Assembly (NCBI GenBank): GCA_963716135.1
Contig: OY970289.1
Span: 3,658,001-3,722,000, forward strand
Direction of reading: 5' to 3'
DNA length: 64,000 bases
DNA from: CAVRAW01 sp963716135
GTDB taxonomy: Bacteria; Planctomycetota; Planctomycetia; Pirellulales; JADZDJ01
Shown: piece after piece, positions 26,601-36,606 of the stretch
How positions within the stretch are numbered: position 1 is the first letter of the stretch
How the letters are laid out: each line of letters opens with the position of its first letter
The notes under the pieces: generated by a model
The model's database searches: none
What the model was told of the DNA's origin: nothing
What the model saw: the letters and a program-made list of their open reading frames with translations, nothing else
Translations under genes and position numbers: made by a program

Positions 26601-29600
26601 ATGGAAGCTGCGCTGGAATCCTTGCTCGGCCGGTTGGAGCATCTGTCCGACCATTTTCGCGAGCTGCGCGACGGCATACGGCAGGTGGTGAAAATCGCCG
26701 ACGCTTCGCCGGAAATGGCGCTGACGCGCGCCCGCAAGGTGCTCGAATATGTCATCCGCGACGTGTACCAGCGGCGCGTCAACGAACCCCCCGGCACTCG
26801 GCCGCTGGAAAACCTGCTGCAACGGCTGGTGAAGGACGGATACTTTCCGGATCGCCTCGACGCCTACGCCAACACCGTTCGCAAGTTGGGCAACGTCGGC
26901 ACGCATAGCTTCGGCGAGAAAGTAGAAATCGCCGACGTCTATCAGTCGCTCGCGCAATTGATGCCGATCCTCGAGTGGTACTTCGAAGTCGAACGCCCCG
27001 AGGCTCTCGACAACCAGGCCGGACAGCGGCAGCCCGCCGCGCCGCAGCCAACCCGAACGATCCAAGGCAAGACGGTCCGGTATGATGCCGCCCACCCCAC
27101 CGCCACGGCCATCGTTCCCAAAGGTTTGCGGTCGTTCGATGCCTACGACGCCGATTTTTTTCTCGATCTGCTCCCGGGAGCGCGCGACAAGGACGGGCTG
27201 CCCGACAGCATTCGCTTTTGGAAGCATCGCATTGAAGCCGCCGACGAGGAAACATTCACGGTCGGCATCATTTACGGCCCCAGCGGCTGCGGAAAATCCT
27301 CGCTGGTGAAGGCAGGATTGCTGCCCAAGCTTGACGGGCGCATCACGCCGGTCTACGTCGAGGCCACCACCGACGAGACAGAAATCCGGCTGCTCAAGGC
27401 GCTGCGAAAAAAGTGCCCCGAGCTGGGCGCCGATTTGCCGCTCGTCGACGCCATCAAAGCGTTGCGCAGTTCGCAAGGCGGCAAAGTAGTTCTGGTGCTC
27501 GATCAGTTCGAGCAGTGGCTGCACGCACACTGCGACAAGCGCGACACGGAGCTCGCCCAGGCGCTGCGGCAGTGCGACGGCCAGCACGTGCAATGCATCG
27601 TGTTGGTGCGCGATGATTTCTGGATGGCGCTGAGCCGTTTTATGGCGAATGTGCAGATCGAGCTGCTCCAAGGCCAGAACATGGCTGCGGTCGACCTGTT
27701 CGATCTGATCCACGCGCGCCACGTACTGGCTGCCTTCGGCCGCGCATTCAACCGGCTCGAGGCGCCTCCGACGAAAGACCAAAACGCGTTTCTGGATCAG
27801 GCCATTCAAGGCCTGGCTCAAGATGGGCGGGTCATTTCAGTTCGGCTCGCCTTGTTTGCCGAAATGGTCAAAGGCAAGCCCTGGATTCCCGCCACGCTCG
27901 ACGAAGTCGGCGGAACCGAGGGAATCGGCGTTACGTTCCTCGAGGAATCGTTCAGCGCCGCCGCTGCATCCCGCGAGCACCGGCATCATCAGCACGCCGC
28001 GCGGGCCGTCCTCGGGCGCTGCTGCCCGAATCGGGCGCCGACATCAAAGGGCACATGCGGTCCCACGCGGAATTGCTCGAGGCCTCCGGCTATGCGAGCC
28101 AGCCCGGCCGATTCCAGGAACTGATTCGCATCCTCGACGGCGAACTTCGCCTGATCACGCCGACGCACGCCGAGGATCAACCAGCGGCCGAGCCTTCGAA
28201 TTCGCAGCCCCGGCAACCGCATTACCAGCTAACGCACGACTATCTCGTGCCGTCGCTGCGCGATTGGCTCACGCGCAAACAAAAGGAAACTCCCAGCGGC
28301 CGGGCCGAATTGCGCCTGGCCGATCGCGCGGCCCTGTGGAACGCCCGGCCGGAAAACCGCCAGCTCCCGTCGCTGCTGCAATGGCTGAACATTCGCTGCC
28401 TGACGAAGAAGCAAAGCTGGACGCAGCCGCAGCGCAAAATGATGCAGAAGGCCGGCCGCTACCACCAGCTGCGCGCCGTCATCGCGGGACTCGTATTGCT
28501 GCTGATGGTCGTTGTCGTCCGCGAACTTTTCGGTCGAATCGAAGCCGAATCCCTCGTCAATCAACTTGTTTCCGCCGACATCGTCCAGGTGCCCGTCATC
28601 ATCGACAAGATCGATCATTACCGGCGCTGGGCCAATCCGCTGCTGAAAACGGCGGAAGCACGAGCGGCAGACGGCTCATCGCCCCAACTCCATTTGCAGC
28701 TTGCCCGGTTGCCGATCGACAAAAGCGAAATTCCCGTTCTGCGAGACCATTTGTTGACGGTAACCGCCGGCGAATTCCCGGTCGTGCGCGACGCACTACT
28801 GCCCTATCAACAAGAACTTGTCGAACCGCTCTGGCAAGCGGCCTTCGACGCCAATCGTTCGAACGAACAGTGCTTTCAGGCGGCCTGCGCGCTGGCCACC
28901 TATGCCCCGGCCGATCCACGCTGGAATAAAATCGTCACGCTTGTGCTGGCCAACCTGGTCACGCGCCACGATTCCGAATTCCTTGCCTGGCTCGAAGCGT
29001 TGCGGCCCGCCAAGTCGCAATTGCTCGACGGGCTGCGTCGAATTTATCGCAACCAATACGGACAGGAACAGCCCCGCACGTATGCGGGAATCATCCTGGC
29101 GGATTATTTGGCGGAAAATCCTCAGGATTTGTTCGACTTGCTGGCCGACGCCGCGCCGTTTCAGTTTCCGACAATGTTCCGCGGCTCGGTGAAGTACAAA
29201 GATCAATTGCTCGCCTGGGCGAAAACCGAACTGGCTAAAAAACCGGCGCCCGACACCGACAGCGGCGAGAAGGAAAGCCTGGCGCACCGCCAAGCCAACC
29301 TGGCGGTCGCGCTGTACCAATTGGCCGATCACGAGGCCGTCTGGCCCCTTTTGAAACTTAGCTCCGATCCGCGGCTTCGCAGCGACATCTTGCATCGGCT
29401 GCAGCAATTGGGGGCCAAGCCGCAACCGCTCGCGGATCGCCTGGCGAGCGAATCCGATCTTTCCGTGCGCAGTGCGCTGATTTTGAGCCTGGGCAACTTC
29501 CCGCTGTTGGATCATTCCACGCTGCTACCCCAGGTGCAGGAAATTTACGACTCGGCCGACGATCCGGGCCTTCACGCCGCCGCCGAGTGGTTGCTGCAAC

Positions 29601-30523
29601 AGTGGCAGCAGGTCGAGTGGCTGACGATCTCCCAAGACCGCGCCGCCGCGAAAGACCGGCGCGAAAAGCGGCTGGCGAAAATTTCCCAAAACCTGAAAAC
29701 CGATGCAAAATCGCGGCAATGGTTTGTAAACAGCGAAGGTCAAACCATGGTCGTCATTCCAGGACCGGTGGAGTTCACCATGGGCTCGCCCGCCGGCGAA
29801 GTCGGCCGTTTCGACGATGAGCCGCAACATAGAAAACGCATCGGCCGATCGTTTGCCATCGCCAGCAAGCCGGTGACCGTCGAAGAGTATCGGCATTTCA
29901 ATCCGCAGTACGAGTTCACCGAACGCTTCGCTCCGCGATCGACCTGCCCGGCGATCAGCGTGTCATGGTACGAGGCGGCCGCCTATTGCAACTGGCTCAG
30001 CAAGCAGGAAGGGCTCGATCCCCGCGAGTGGTGCTACGAAACGTCGCCCGACGGCAAGGTCGTGAAGTTGAAGGCGAAGTACCTCAGCCTGCAAGGCTAT
30101 CGCCTGCCGACCGAAGCCGAGGCGGAATATGCGACCCGCGCCGACACGGTCACCAGCCGGCACTACGGCGACTCGGAAGAGTTGCTGCCCGAGTACGGCT
30201 GGTATGTGAAGAATTCCGACGAGCATAGTTGGCCCGTGGCGACCACCAAGCCAAACGATTTTGGCTTGTTCGATACGTTGGGAAATGTTTGGTGCTGGTG
30301 CCAGGACAGCTACGTCGACTATCCGCAGGCGAAAGACGCCGCGCCGTCGGACGACGTGGAGGGCGCGCTGGCGATCGACGGTCAGGAGAAGCGGGTTTTA
30401 CGCGGGGCGGCGTACGACGTGACGCCGTCGTATCTGCGCTGCGCCGCCCGGCACGACTATTTGCCGTCGTACCACGTCAACACCGCCGGCTTCCGCGTGG
30501 CGCGGACGTTTATCGCGGACTAG
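26601..30523 (+). CDS. DUF4145 - nSTAND NTPase - membrane helix - FGE-sulfatase protein, one frameshift
   Basis: A protein of about 1307 residues in four parts. Residues 20-130 resemble DUF4145 (MALTRARKVLEYVIRDVYQR; LDAYANTVRKLGNVGTHSF). Residues 185-500 are a STAND-type NTPase with P-loop YGPSGCGKSSLVKAGLL (226-234 core) and Walker B VVLVLDQFEQW (296-306). After the frame break near 28012 (one lost base) comes the DYLVPSLRDWL winged-helix end, then a membrane helix (AVIAGLVLLLMVVVVRELF), then helical HEAT-like sequence. The last about 270 residues are a formylglycine-generating-enzyme/SUMF1-type domain (GPVEFTMGSPAGEVGRFDDE, SWYEAAAYCNWLS, YRLPTEAEAEYA, FGLFDTLGNVWCW). STAND proteins are switches in signalling or immunity; this one's trigger and target are unknown. 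Confidence 0.8.
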
Positions 30524-30561
30524 CTCGGCGAGCCATTATCGCGGGCTAACGTTGCGATCTA

Positions 30562-30951
30562 TTACCGCGGATTGACGCTGCGCTCCGGCGCTTTACAGTC
30601 GGCGTCCGGATCGTGAGGACTCTTATTGCAATATTGCACTGCGCGATCCTCGTCGTCCAACAGCATCCAAATCGTCGGCACGGTGTTTTCCGCGTCCTCT
30701 TTTCGCACGGCCTTGATCACCAGTTCGCGCTGCTGATGGTCGCTGTATTCCAGCAGCACTTCGTTGTCGCCCATTTCGAAGTGCTTGTGCAACAGGGCCA
30801 CGCCGAACCGTTCGCGCTTGCCGTGCTTCTTTAGCACTTCGCGCACCTCGGCCATGCATTGCAGATCGGCGTCGTTCAGCGGTTCGACGTCTGTAAGCTT
30901 GTCGAGATCGACCCATTGCATCGGCGATACTTGCAGTCCTTTGGTACTCAT
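30562..30951 (-). CDS. Conserved hypothetical protein
   Basis: 129 residues, soluble, no signal peptide or membrane helix. The central part (CMAEVREVLKKHGKRERFGV, LLHKHFEMGDNEVLLEYSDH) looks like a folded alpha/beta domain; the Cys/Asp-rich tail NKSPHDPDADCKAPERS may be flexible. I do not recognise the family. The ATG at 30951 follows a GGAGGGCC ribosome site. It is convergent with the STAND protein gene and faces away from the surface protein beyond it. Confidence 0.65.
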   Translation of the reverse strand: MSTKGLQVSPMQWVDLDKLTDVEPLNDADLQCMAEVREVLKKHGKRERFGVALLHKHFEMGDNEVLLEYSDHQQRELVIKAVRKEDAENTVPTIWMLLDDEDRAVQYCNKSPHDPDADCKAPERSVNPR

Positions 30952-31050
30952 CGCGGCCCTCCTTGCGCTGTTTGAAAACTGTGCAGCCTGCAAACCCGCG
31001 GCATTATCTCCGGAGTTCGTTGCTCCCGACAATAGCAAGTTGAAGCCGGA

Positions 31051-32360
31051 TCAATTGCCGGCGCCCGACGCATCTTGGTTCGGTTGTGCCAGGCGAATCA
31101 ACAGCCAATGATCGGTCTTGCCGTTGTCGTGAATCAGCGCCGGCGCCTCACTGCTAGTAAGGTCGTTCAATCCCGCTTCCATCACGGTATGTTTGTTGTT
31201 GCCCACCGTCCAAGCCGCCCGCTGCGTGTTTTTGTCCGCCGAGCCGTGAATCGGCATCGTGGTATCGGAAACCTGGTCGGTGTAATTTCCCCGAAGGATG
31301 CCGTCTTTGTTGATCGCCAACTGCACGACCAATTGCGGCTTCTGTTGCTCGTCGCGCACCATGGCAAACACGCCCAAGGGCATCCACTTGTCGGTGGCCG
31401 ACACATCGGCCGCGGTGCCTGCCGCCGCCAAATCGGCGGCCTGCTGGCTGTACTCGGCCGTGGTTCCGACGCTCTGGCCGTTGACCATTACATTGCCGTC
31501 CTGAGCGGTTACGTTGACGCCGTAGTCATACGAGATCGGCGCCGCATTGCCGTATCCGCACTGAGTGGCAACGGCGTTCCATGGCGTTGGCTGCCAGGCA
31601 GCGCTGGCATCCCAGCCGGAAGGAGCCCACGCGCCCGGATGCGCGCTGTACCATTGCTGACCGTAAACGCTGGAATTGTTGAAGGAGTTCCGCACCGCGG
31701 CATATCCGGCGGCGGCCCCGCCGGCGCCCGACATCGCCGGCTGATTGTTATTGGCAACCGCCGCTCCCATGGCGGCCCCCTGCGCCGGACATTTGCGGTT
31801 GATTGCGATTCTCGACCGCCGCGCCAGCGGCAGCGCCTTCGGCGCCGGACATTTGCGGCTGATTGCGATTGGCGGCCGCAGCACCTGCGGCAGCGCCTTG
31901 CGCGCCGGAGGCCTGAGGCTCGTTGCGATTGGCGGCGGCTGCCCCCGCGGCAGCGCCCTGCTCACCGGTAGCTTGGCTCTTGTTTTTGTCGGCATATCCG
32001 GCCGCCCCGGCGTGTGCCGCTTCCGGATTGTTGCCGGCCTGCGCGCCGGATTGTTTCCCACTGTGCGTGCGCTGCGACCATTCTCCCCCCGGCGCCGCCG
32101 AATTGTGTGCCATGTTCCATTTGCGACTCGCCGGAAGGTTCGTGACCGAACGGCTCGTTATTGTGCTCCCCTTCTGGTTGGCGCATTGAAGATTGTTCCC
32201 GCTGTTCCCCCTCAGGTTTGCGTTGAGCGGATGATTCGCCCGACCGCGACCTGCCGGACGATCTCCCAGGCTCTTCTCTTTCGCGGGGTGCCGCTTGGGC
32301 CAGAGAAACCGCGAGGCAAAACAGCATTGCCATCGTCAAACCGCCAAATTGCCGTGTCAT
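31051..32360 (-). CDS. Mu-protocadherin-like secreted surface protein, two frameshifts
   Basis: A signal peptide (MAMLFCLAVSLAQA) is followed by a charged region with RSSGRSRSGESSAQR, then about five copies of a roughly 21-residue unit (GAAAGAAAANRNxPQxSGAxG), then a C-terminal domain (NVTAQDGNVMVNGQSVGTTA, KWMPLGVFAMVRDE, INKDGILRGNYTDQV, DKNTQRAAWTVGNN). That domain recurs in planctomycete proteins often labelled mu-protocadherin-like. Frame breaks occur near 32090, in a CCCCCC run, and near 31775, where a GC pair appears lost. The corrected length is about 436 residues. Function is unknown; cell-surface location is inferred. Confidence 0.7.
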
Positions 32361-32538
32361 GGGTGTATTCCGTTGGAGTGAGTGCCCGAAGCCAACTGGC
32401 CCCGGGAGATACTGATTCCGCCGATCGGCCGCCCCGTTGCCGATAGCCCTATGATCTGGGAACTTGTGACGAAATTCAAGAAGATTCTCGACTTGTACGA
32501 AAGTCCCAGCGAACCCATCTGCGCCAACTTGTTAAAAT

Positions 32539-32579
32539 CCCGTTCATCTGCGTTCATCCGTGTTTATCTGTGTTCCCGA
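32539..32579. repeat. TTCATCTGCG-type short-word repeat
   Basis: Three to four degenerate copies of a 10-12 base word (TTCATCTGCG, TTCATCCGTG, TTTATCTGTG) immediately precede the P-loop kinase gene. It belongs to the window-wide class of intergenic tandem words. Confidence 0.5.
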
Positions 32580-32601
32580 GACGTGGCTACTCCATTAGTG
32601 C

Positions 32602-33218
32602 ATGTCCAAAGAAAACCGCATCGTCGTCGTCGGCTCCAGTTGCTGCGGCAAGACCACGTTCGCCAAGCGGCTGGCCGAGCCGTTGCAGATTCCCCACATC
32701 GAACTGGATGCGCTGCATTGGGGCCCGAACTGGCAGCCCCGACCGCTGGACGAATTCCGCCGCCTGGTCGCCGAAGCAATTGCGTCACCGTCCGCCTTAG
32801 CCCCGGGCTCGGCCCGGGGGTTGTCCGCGGAACAAGTCGAAGTCGCCTGCACTGAGCGAATCCAGTGGCTCATCGACGGCAACTACAGCCCTGTCCGCGA
32901 CCTGTTCTGGCCGCAAGCCACGCAAGTGATCTGGCTCAATTATTCTTTCCCGACCGTCATGCGCCGCGCCGTCGGCCGCAGCCTGCCGCCGCTCGCTGAC
33001 CGGCGAAACGGTCTACTCCGACAACCGCGAGTCGTTCTTCCGCAACTTCTTCCACCGTGACTCGGTCATCTGGTGGATGATCAAAACGTTTCATCATCGC
33101 CGCAAAGCCATGCGCGGCGCTGCGCGAGGAAAACGTCTACCCGAATCTCACGTGGACCGAACTTTGCACCCCCGCCGCCGCGGAGCAGTTTCTGCAAGGG
33201 GTGCAGTGTGAAGCGTGA
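32602..33218 (+). CDS. Adenylate-kinase-like P-loop protein, two frameshifts
   Basis: A small NTP-binding protein of about 205 residues. It has P-loop VVGSSCCGKTTFAKRLA near residue 10, HIELDALHWGPNWQ (substrate region of the YqaA/topology-modulation-like kinases) and WLIDGNYSPVRDL. The frame breaks near 32985 (continuation SLTGETVYSDNRESFFRNFF) and again near 33115 (continuation LREENVYPNLTWTEL), ending at TGA 33216-33218. Between VAEAI and QWLIDGNY there are about 25 extra residues encoded by an inserted REP-like palindrome. Activity is unproven. It could be a genuine decaying gene, because it has two breaks plus the insertion. Confidence 0.7.
32797..32820. repeat. REP-like palindrome inside a coding region
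   Basis: TTAG followed by CCCCGGGCTCGGCCCGGGG, identical in its first 22 bases to the element after tsaB at 14062-14083. Here it is read in frame within the kinase gene as part of SALAPGSARGLSAEQ. Confidence 0.75.
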
Positions 33219-33229
33219 GGGCTGAATTG

Positions 33230-33601
33230 TCATTCCACCTGCGACGCGCCGCGCAGGTGGCTCAAGGCTGCCTCGGCGTTGGCGTGCATCTCGAACAATT
33301 TGTCGAGCCGCGTGATCGCAAACACCGTGCGCACGTCCGGTTGCACCCCGACTAACAACAGCCGCTGATTGGCCTTCTTCAGGTTGCGCATCAACATCAC
33401 CAGCGTGCCCAAACCCAGGCTGGGGATAAACCGCACCTGCGACAAATCCAACAACACGGGCAGCTTAGGCTGCTGGGCCGCCGCCGCCGAAACATCGGCC
33501 TGCAGTTGCGTGAGTGCGGCATCGTCCAAATCGCTCCGCTGCACTTTCGCCCATACCACTTCCGCGTGCGGTTCGATCGATACGGCTGGCGTGTCCGGCA
33601 T
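33230..33601 (-). CDS. STAS-domain protein (anti-sigma factor antagonist type)
   Basis: 123 residues forming one STAS domain. The motif DLSQVRFIPSLGLGTLVMLM contains the serine equivalent to the phosphorylated residue of SpoIIAA-like anti-anti-sigma factors. Such proteins release a sigma factor or regulator from its kinase partner. No kinase is adjacent; the gene lies 53 bases downstream of pilT on the same strand and may be cotranscribed with it. Confidence 0.82.
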   Translation of the reverse strand: MPDTPAVSIEPHAEVVWAKVQRSDLDDAALTQLQADVSAAAAQQPKLPVLLDLSQVRFIPSLGLGTLVMLMRNLKKANQRLLLVGVQPDVRTVFAITRLDKLFEMHANAEAALSHLRGASQVE

Positions 33602-33654
33602 GATACTCCTCGCGAATTGAAAACCTGCAAGCTCGTTCTCTCTGGTATGCGATC

Positions 33655-34743
33655 CTACGTGGCGGCGTGTCCCGATCCAACCCCGGAAATTCCACGCATC
33701 GCCATCGACAGTTGCCCCGGGTTGGTGGCCTGCCGCAGGGCCTCGGTTCCGGATATCAATTCCTCGCGGTACATCTTGGCCAGGTGCTGGTCGAAGGTTT
33801 GCATGCCCGATTCGCCCGTGGCGATATAGTCGCTCAGTTCGGCCAGCCGATTCTCCATGATCAGTTTTTGCGTCACGGCGCTGCCGCGCAAGATCTCGAC
33901 CGCCGGCCGCCGCTTGCCGTCGCGCGTGGGCACCAGCCGCTGCGAAATGATCGCCTCGATCGAGCCGGCCAGTTGCGCCAACAGCAGCTTGTGCTCCGCG
34001 GGCGGGAACATGGCGATGATCCGCTCCACCGTTTGTGCGGCCGTGGCACTGTGCACGGTGGAAAACACCTGGTGCCCCGTGTCGGCGGCCTGGAACGCCA
34101 TCCGCAACGTTTCCACGTCGCGCAGCTCGCCGACCAACACCACGTCGGGATCCTGCCGCATCGCTTGCCGCAGCGCCTGCGAGAACGACGGCGTGTCGCT
34201 GCCCACCTCCAGTTGGGCGATCATCGACTTCTTGTTGGTGTACACGTACTCGACCGGGTCTTCGATGGTGATGATCTTGTTGCGCAGCGTGCCGTTGATC
34301 AAGTCGATCATCGTGGCCAGCGTCGTGCTCTTCCCGCTGCCAGTGGTTCCGGTCAATAGCGTGAGGCCGCGCTCCGATAAGGCAATGTCCTTGATCACCT
34401 CCGGCAAGTTCATCTCTTCGATCGACGGAATGGTGGTGCGGATGACACGAATCACCACGGCGCACGTGCCCAGGCTGCGGTACGCGCTGCAACGGAAGCG
34501 CGCCACGCCGTCGATCACGTACGAGAAATCAAGGCCTTGCATCGCAGCGCCGTCGACGTCGGCCGCCATCCCCTTGGGCGCGAGCGCTGCAATGGCCTGT
34601 GCCGTTTCTTCGCCGGTCAACGGCGCCCCCTCGACAAAGCGCGGCTCGCCGCCAAGCCGCAACATGGGAGCAGCCCCCGCCTGCAGATGCAGGTCCGACG
34701 CTCCCTGCTGAACCGCAAACCGAAGCAGCTTTTCTACGTCCAT
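33655..34743 (-). CDS. pilT: Type IV pilus retraction ATPase PilT
   Basis: 362 residues of the secretion/retraction ATPase family. Walker A is GTTGSGKST (residues 132-140), the Asp box is IITIEDPVEYVY, Walker B is VVLVGELRDVETLRMA and the His box is HQVFSTVHSATAAQTV. No N-terminal GspE extension is present, which favours PilT. I start at ATG 34743 with an AAGGTAGGA site upstream; an in-frame TTG ten codons earlier is possible. Twitching motility or pilus retraction is the expected role. No other pilus gene is in the window. Confidence 0.88.
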   Translation of the reverse strand: MDVEKLLRFAVQQGASDLHLQAGAAPMLRLGGEPRFVEGAPLTGEETAQAIAALAPKGMAADVDGAAMQGLDFSYVIDGVARFRCSAYRSLGTCAVVIRVIRTTIPSIEEMNLPEVIKDIALSERGLTLLTGTTGSGKSTTLATMIDLINGTLRNKIITIEDPVEYVYTNKKSMIAQLEVGSDTPSFSQALRQAMRQDPDVVLVGELRDVETLRMAFQAADTGHQVFSTVHSATAAQTVERIIAMFPPAEHKLLLAQLAGSIEAIISQRLVPTRDGKRRPAVEILRGSAVTQKLIMENRLAELSDYIATGESGMQTFDQHLAKMYREELISGTEALRQATNPGQLSMAMRGISGVGSGHAAT

Positions 34744-35403
34744 GGCCGATATCCTACCTTGCTGCTTCGCCAATCGCGAATCGATCGGGTGAGTGAGAGG
34801 TGAGGGACGAGGGACGAGGGACGAGAGGCGAGGGGTGGGTAATGACTGAATGACTTAATGTCTGAATGGCGGGCATAGTTAGACAAAACCGATTGGCAAT
34901 ATTCGGCGTTTCTCGAGTTGGCGGGTGAGATTCTGGCAGGTTTGGCTGGGGTCCCAATCCGACCGGCGAAATTCGTTGGTATCGCGGGTGACCGGAAGGC
35001 AGATTGGTCGAGAATTCTCGAGTGTTTGCCACGTGGCGGTTTGCAAAAACGTCGCGAGTTTTGTCTCGCGTGATAGTTTTCATACTCTGACGATGGGTGG
35101 CAACTTGCTTTCGGGCAATGCGTTGCGAAATGTGAGGTGTTGCGGACAAAAGGGGCGGAGCGATTAGCGATTAGCGACTAGCAATTAGCAATAATCGAAG
35201 GCTGCCGATTGCTTCGTTCGTTCAACTGCCAAAGATCGATCAACGGAACGTGGAGTTCCAGCGGCCAGCATAGTGTACATATGACTATTATTCTAGAAGT
35301 GTTTTGGGCCAGGCCGATTGATGAGAAGTTCGACTGACTGCTCCGCTCGCCCCCCGAAAGTATTGAAATTCAATTCGCAACGGGTAAGATCACCTAATGC
35401 TTC
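34744..35403. other. Repeat-rich gap before the defence island
   Basis: No gene is convincing; an 80-codon frame at 34925-35167 has no ribosome site or family resemblance. Contents: GAGGGAC/GAGGCGA words (34789-34835), then TAATGACTGAATGACTTAATG (34848-34870) matching the repeat at 5791, and GCGATTAGCGATTAGCGACT words (35160-35200). Base composition becomes AT-richer towards the right. The promoter of the nuclease gene must lie here but is not identifiable with confidence. Confidence 0.55.
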
Positions 35404-36606
35404 TTGCTTGCCTTTCTTGAAAAGTTTCTCAATGTCGTGAACGCTTTCGGCGGCCCGCCATCACTTGCAGACCTGCTTGTTACAGTGCCCCCGCGAGAAC
35501 GGAGCGGAGCGCGATCAAGTAATCGCTTTTCCTTTCAACAGTCGTGGGGTCTGAGCTTGGTGCTCAGTCTGCATGAGCAACCGGGTGACTATTGCGTCTT
35601 ATTTGATTTTCACGATGACGTATTCGCTTTGGATGACTCCATAGCTCCGACCTGCGCGGATGTATTTCAAATTAAAACTCGTTCAAGCGGGACATGGAGC
35701 GCGCACAATCTAACGGAGCGCGAAAAGAATAAGGAAACGGGTGACGAAAAACCTTCGATCCTCGGCAAACTTTACAGCAACTTCGTGCAGTTTGGAGAAT
35801 CTGTCAAATCAATGCACTTTGTCACGAACGCACACTATTCTATTGACATGGCGGGGCCGCCCCCGTGCACTGAGCGAGAATCGTTCCGAATTACGGACAC
35901 CAAGGAGACGGTGCAAAGTTAAATCGGGGGCAAAATTGCGAAAGAGCATAGCATTGCTGCTCCGCCCGCGGGATTACAGCAGATGTTTCTCGACCGTACG
36001 TCGCTCAGTCTTCAAGACCACGAGACGCACATGGAAGGCAAAGTTTCAGATTTCTTGAACAAGGTCGGCGACGGCACGATTCCGCCGACGCCGTTTCATA
36101 AGGCGCTTCGGGCCGAGGTTCGCCGACGGAACGACAAGGAGTATGCGGCCACGACGTTTTCTGACCTGGCGAGAAATAAGGGCTTAAGCAGACAGGACAT
36201 ACAACGCATGCTGGAATCTATTCCAACTCAGCGGAAGGTTGATGATCTAGTTGCGACAATTCGACAACAGCTGATCAATGAAAACTACGATGTTCGTCAG
36301 CAGGGGTTGCTCAACGCCGAGGTCCGCAACTACCTGTCTAAGAGATTGGACGAGACAAACACTGTTCTAACCGACGCTCGGCAGCGAGCCGCCGAAGAGG
36401 TATCCAGACTTACGAACGAGGTATTCGAATCCACTGCTCCATTGAAAAACGCAATCGCGAAGGTAACAAACGTTCAATCGGAGGAGTTTGCGGTTATTCA
36501 AGAAACGTATTCGGAAGCATTTCTTCAAGCACTTGTTGTGGTTGCAGTTTATGAACAACACCAATTTCCGCCGACTACTGCGCAATCTCCGAAAGAAAAC
36601 TCATGA
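35404..36606 (+). CDS. DUF4297 (Cap4-type) nuclease, Lamassu LmuA-like, interrupted by an in-frame TAA
   Basis: Probable defence effector. The N-terminal region matches DUF4297 endonucleases: PPRERSGARSSNRFSFQQSW, then CVLFDFHDDVFALDD and DVFQIKTRSSGTW (the D...QxK core of a PD-(D/E)xK nuclease), then SILGKLYSNFVQFGESVKSM. The frame stops at TAA 35920-35922 (codon 173) but continues in the same frame with DUF4297-like sequence (EHSIAAPAGLQQMFLDRTSL, SLQDHETHMEGKVSDFL) to a TGA overlapping the ATPase start. A single A-to-T change of a Lys codon would explain the stop. Unbroken length is about 400 residues. The start is uncertain: TTG 35404, GTG 35437 or GTG 35485. It is AT-richer than flanking genes, suggesting transfer. 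Confidence 0.75.

Noticed and set aside
34925..35167. 80-codon frame before the defence island
   Set aside because: Odd composition, no ribosome site, no family resemblance; it lies in repeat-rich DNA.
34789..35200. CRISPR array
   Set aside because: The repeats are 7-9 base words without spacers of regular length, and no cas gene is present.
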